A stretch of 64,000 bases of DNA from Pyrinomonadaceae bacterium MAG19_C2-C3 (GTDB lineage Bacteria > Acidobacteriota > Blastocatellia > Pyrinomonadales > Pyrinomonadaceae): the NCBI GenBank assembly GCA_024330265.1, contig JANDLT010000008.1:42964-106963 (forward strand), given 5' to 3'. Under the pieces are notes generated by a model, which saw nothing but the letters and a program-made list of their open reading frames with translations, was not told the DNA's origin and searched no databases. The translations under genes and the position numbers were made by a program. Positions 61,841 to 64,000 of the stretch are shown piece by piece. Within the stretch, counting starts at the first letter, position 1. The number at the start of each line of letters is the position of its first letter.

Positions 61841-62040
61841 ATGTTTAGAGGCGGGTTATACCCTAATGGCATTAAGTTAAGGTTGTTTGGAGGCGGGCTA
61901 TGCCCGCCGTGTGCGGGGACATCGGGCATAGCCCGCCTCCAAACGGGCGATTATTTTCTTAACTTAATGCCATTGGGGTTATACCCGCCGCCCATTGCGT
62001 GGATATTAAACGACGGCGGGTATAACCCGCCTCTAAACAT
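61841..62040. repeat. Triple-nested palindrome between convergent genes
   Basis: Outer arms 61841-61863 and 62018-62040 are identical inverted 23-mers. Middle arms are about 61865-61881 and 61959-61975 (17 bp). Inner arms 61885-61906 and 61923-61944 are exact 22-mers. An extra hairpin of CGGCGGGTATAA type lies at 61978-62026. The outer and inner arms share the theme GTTTrGAGGCGGGyTATrCCC, suggesting one element inserted into another. It contains the stop codon of the convergent gene (62033-62035). Confidence 0.75.
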
Positions 62041-63385
62041 CCGCCCGCGCCCGCCGCTTCAACGCATCTTCGACTTGCATCGTCCACGCCAAATTTTCTC
62101 CACGTCGGGCGCGTGCTTCACGAATCAAACGCAGATTATAGGCGGTTGATTCGGCTTCCCAACGCTCACGCATACAGGCGAGTGCATCACCGAGCGCGGC
62201 GACAGCGCGCGTTTCATCACGGGCTAAAACAGACAATTCAAGCAACGTCGCATAATCCCAATAGTCGGGTTTGCCCGATGCGATGCGGCGTTCGACCGCG
62301 TAAGTCACAACGGGAATCAAGCGCGCACTGTTGGCGTCGGGCGGTTCTCTGATTTCCATTAGCGTCACGAGATTGATGCCCGGATAAGCATCGCGCCAGT
62401 CGGCTTCAAAGCCCTGTTTGTACGCGGCAATCGCTTTGTCAATCCAACCGCGCGCCAGAAACGAATCGCCCGCTTCGACCGCTTTCACCCAACGGTCTTT
62501 ATAAACGCGACCGAGTATGCCGCACGTCTCACTGCTCGCGCCGCGTCTGGCAATCAAGTCCGACAAAACATGTTCGGCTTCACCGTCGCGCCCGACGCGG
62601 TTGAGGGCGAGTGCGAGTTGCTCTTGTACCAACACCGTCGCGGCGAGCGGGCGCGACATGCGGTCTGTCAAATCAATCATCGCTTGCCACGCGCTCACCG
62701 CGCGGTATGAAAGAAACATATCAATCACGACGCCGGACTCTTCATGCGCGACATCGCCAATCTCATGCTCAATCTCGCGCACCGCCGCGACACCCGCGCC
62801 CCGCGCCTTCGTTAATCTGTTTTTAACTTCCGTCGAATACCGTACACGTTCGCGGAAGACATCGGTTTTCAAACGCTGCGTGTCGGGGAAGTCTTCGACG
62901 AGTTGAAAGATAGGACTGTCAACGGGAGAGCGCGCGTCGTTGGTCGCCGCGCGTTTGGCTTCCGTAAGGCGTGCGACGAGATTCTGTTTATCGTTCGCCA
63001 GATTCGCGGGTTCGCCCGCCGCGTTTAGTTTGTAAGGCAGGGCGCGAATCGGTGCGACATCAAACGGCAAACGACTCGTATCGGAGAAAATCGAAATCGT
63101 GCTTGACGGGCGCACGGCATGACGCAAGCCGAGTTCGTAAAAGACATTAGCGTTTGCCGTCGTCAAATCAGCGACCGCGTATTCACACAGAATCAAACGC
63201 TCGAACATCGGTTTGTGGATGATGCCGCCCGCCACTTCTTCATCCGCGCGCAGGGGTTCAAGTTCCGCTTCGACGATTGCCGGAGCGATAAGGTCACGAT
63301 AGACGACATCGAAATTGACGAGCGCGTTGTTGAAATCAGGCTTGACGCCAAACGGCATCAGCACGAAACAGAGCGGACGATTCAT
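62033..63385 (-). CDS. Deoxyribosyltransferase-like / TRAFs-binding (DUF4071-type) protein
   Basis: 450 residues. Seen: an N-terminal domain with CFVLMPFG, IRADEE-like LRADEEVAGG, IIHKPMFERL and the strong block ADLTTANANVFYELGLRHA, a nucleoside-2-deoxyribosyltransferase/TIR-related fold in which the ELG glutamate is a likely catalytic residue. The C-terminal two thirds are all-helical with TPR-like character (AWQAMIDLTDRM, EAGDSFLARGWIDKAIAAYKQGF), matching what is annotated as a MAP3K TRAFs-binding domain in bacteria. A strong GGAGG 6 nt upstream supports the start. Known: these proteins co-occur with TIR, CHAT and STAND genes. Inference: a nucleotide-processing adaptor or effector of the adjacent island. 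It is convergent to the FxsT-like gene across a palindrome. Confidence 0.82.
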   Translation of the reverse strand: MNRPLCFVLMPFGVKPDFNNALVNFDVVYRDLIAPAIVEAELEPLRADEEVAGGIIHKPMFERLILCEYAVADLTTANANVFYELGLRHAVRPSSTISIFSDTSRLPFDVAPIRALPYKLNAAGEPANLANDKQNLVARLTEAKRAATNDARSPVDSPIFQLVEDFPDTQRLKTDVFRERVRYSTEVKNRLTKARGAGVAAVREIEHEIGDVAHEESGVVIDMFLSYRAVSAWQAMIDLTDRMSRPLAATVLVQEQLALALNRVGRDGEAEHVLSDLIARRGASSETCGILGRVYKDRWVKAVEAGDSFLARGWIDKAIAAYKQGFEADWRDAYPGINLVTLMEIREPPDANSARLIPVVTYAVERRIASGKPDYWDYATLLELSVLARDETRAVAALGDALACMRERWEAESTAYNLRLIREARARRGENLAWTMQVEDALKRRARADV

Positions 63386-63391
63386 AACTTG

Positions 63392-63396
63392 CCTCC
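63392..63396 (-). promoter_or_regulatory. Strong ribosome binding site of the TRAFs-binding-like gene
   Basis: GGAGG on the minus strand, 6 nt before the ATG at 63385. One of the best Shine-Dalgarno sites in the window, it suggests high translation of this gene. Confidence 0.65.
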
Positions 63397-63574
63397 TTCA
63401 TGCGCGGGCGAGGGAAGTTGAATTGGATGTGTGACGGGCGAGGTTCTTCGAGTCGAGAGGTTTTGGAAGCGAACAAACCCGGCGGGCGAGGTGATGCGTT
63501 GGCGGGAGAAACATAAATATGCGAATCAGTAGTTGAAAAGACAGACATGCAGATAAATTGGTAGGATTTTCTTG

Positions 63575-63946
63575 CGATGGAAAATCAACTAATTCAATTA
63601 TATCTGCGTGTGCGGTCAAACTTACGATACTTGCTCCAAGTCTTGTTTTCAACGTCTGAGCAATAATTCGATTCCGGCTTTTACTGACCAAGAACTGATT
63701 ACCATCTTCTTCTTCGGTCATGAAAATGGATTGTTTCAGAAAAAAGCGATTTACAAATTCACCGTCAATTATTGGAAACCGTGGTTTCCGCATTTGCCGA
63801 GTTATCAAACATTTTGTTATCGGCTCAATCTCTTGGAGCAAACCTTTCAAGCCGTGGGCGGCGAGTCCTCGATGTACTCGCCCCCTCTTCTCGTCCTTAA
63901 GGCGCAGGGTTGTTGTTGTAGCGCGTGCAGCCTGTCCCAGTACTAA
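63575..63946 (+). pseudogene. Truncated transposase (IS982-like N-terminal part)
   Basis: Reading from the ATG at 63575, about 95 residues look like the N-terminus of an IS982-type transposase: MENQLIQLYI, RLSNNSIPAFTDQELITIFFFGH, FTVNYWKPWFPHLPSYQTF, RLNLLEQTFQ. Family proteins are around 300 residues and carry a DDE catalytic core, which is missing. After about 63850 the frame continues for some 30 unrelated residues to a stop at 63944. A separate minus-strand reading frame begins in the same stretch. So this is a decayed insertion sequence cut by deletion or insertion, not an active element. No complete terminal inverted repeats were found. Confidence 0.7.
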
Positions 63947-64000
63947 TATCCCCGTCGGTATTGCCTGTCGCCGTATTGCCGATGATGTTGGTCGGGCAGT
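63897..64000 (-). CDS. C-terminal end of a gene running off the right edge
   Basis: About 33 codons are open on the minus strand from the window edge to a TAA at 63897-63899. The last residues read GNTATGNTDGDISTGTG and end NNNPAP. The Gly/Asn/Thr-rich composition suggests the tail of an exported beta-helix or repeat protein. The start lies outside the window, so the family is not identified. It overlaps the trailing frame of the truncated transposase. Confidence 0.4.
   Translation of the reverse strand, partial: CPTNIIGNTATGNTDGDISTGTGCTRYNNNPAP

Noticed and set aside
61841..62040. CRISPR-like repeat array
   Set aside because: The repeats are inverted and nested, without regular direct repeats or spacers, and no cas gene is in the window.

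Overview
The window looks like chromosome of a Gram-negative soil-type Acidobacteriota, most likely class Blastocatellia. This is inferred from gene content, not from a marker gene. Three very long outer-membrane receptors carry an N-terminal carboxypeptidase-regulatory-like domain. There is also a giant SBBP / BNR / PD40 / Calx-beta / DUF4214 surface protein, a sensor kinase with a two-component-regulator propeller, a DUF433/DUF5615 toxin-antitoxin pair, and an abundance of intergenic palindromic repeats. No rRNA, tRNA or CRISPR array was seen.

Layout. (1) 0.7-4.2 kb: an exported protein with 14 WD40 repeats and a caspase-like protease domain. (2) 4.5-27.2 kb, minus strand: an operon of two paralogous TonB-receptor-like proteins around a delta-60/LamG/Calx-beta protein, preceded by a 4125-residue multidomain surface protein. 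(3) 28-31 kb, plus strand: a SIS-domain sugar-phosphate enzyme, a secreted unknown and a DUF433/DUF5615 pair. (4) 31-35.4 kb, minus strand: a propeller histidine kinase and its likely response regulator. (5) 35.6-40.6 kb, plus strand: a DUF3142 protein and a TPR lipoprotein. (6) 40.9-51.4 kb, minus strand: a lipid-type cluster of TetR regulator, TonB receptor, alpha/beta hydrolase, KAS III-like enzyme, acyl-CoA ligase, second hydrolase and MFS transporter. (7) 52.2-63.4 kb: a conflict or cell-death-like island. (8) 63.5-64 kb: a truncated transposase and the tail of a gene that runs off the right edge.

The most interesting part is region 7. An alpha/beta-hydrolase (lipase) fused to a CHAT protease is followed by a TIR protein and a MinD-TIR-NB-ARC-TPR protein. 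The last two look like the FxsC and FxsT proteins of actinobacterial FxSxx-COOH systems, but no radical-SAM enzyme or precursor peptide is seen nearby. The big protein's own TIR domain appears to have lost its catalytic glutamate, while the separate TIR protein keeps its own. A convergent protein with a deoxyribosyltransferase-like N-terminus and a TRAFs-binding-like C-terminus closes the island. In region 6, the TetR gene and the receptor gene share an identical 15-bp near-palindromic motif upstream, a likely operator, and the KAS III-like enzyme lacks the family's catalytic His and Asn.

Most intergenic gaps hold palindromic elements of several unrelated families. Two of these families occur twice in the window (25-171 with 29133-29278, and 37246-37528 with 51821-52098). 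Several elements sit between convergent genes, where they could terminate transcription, and two contain or touch the stop codon of a neighbouring gene. All domain names are from motif recognition by eye; no database search was run.
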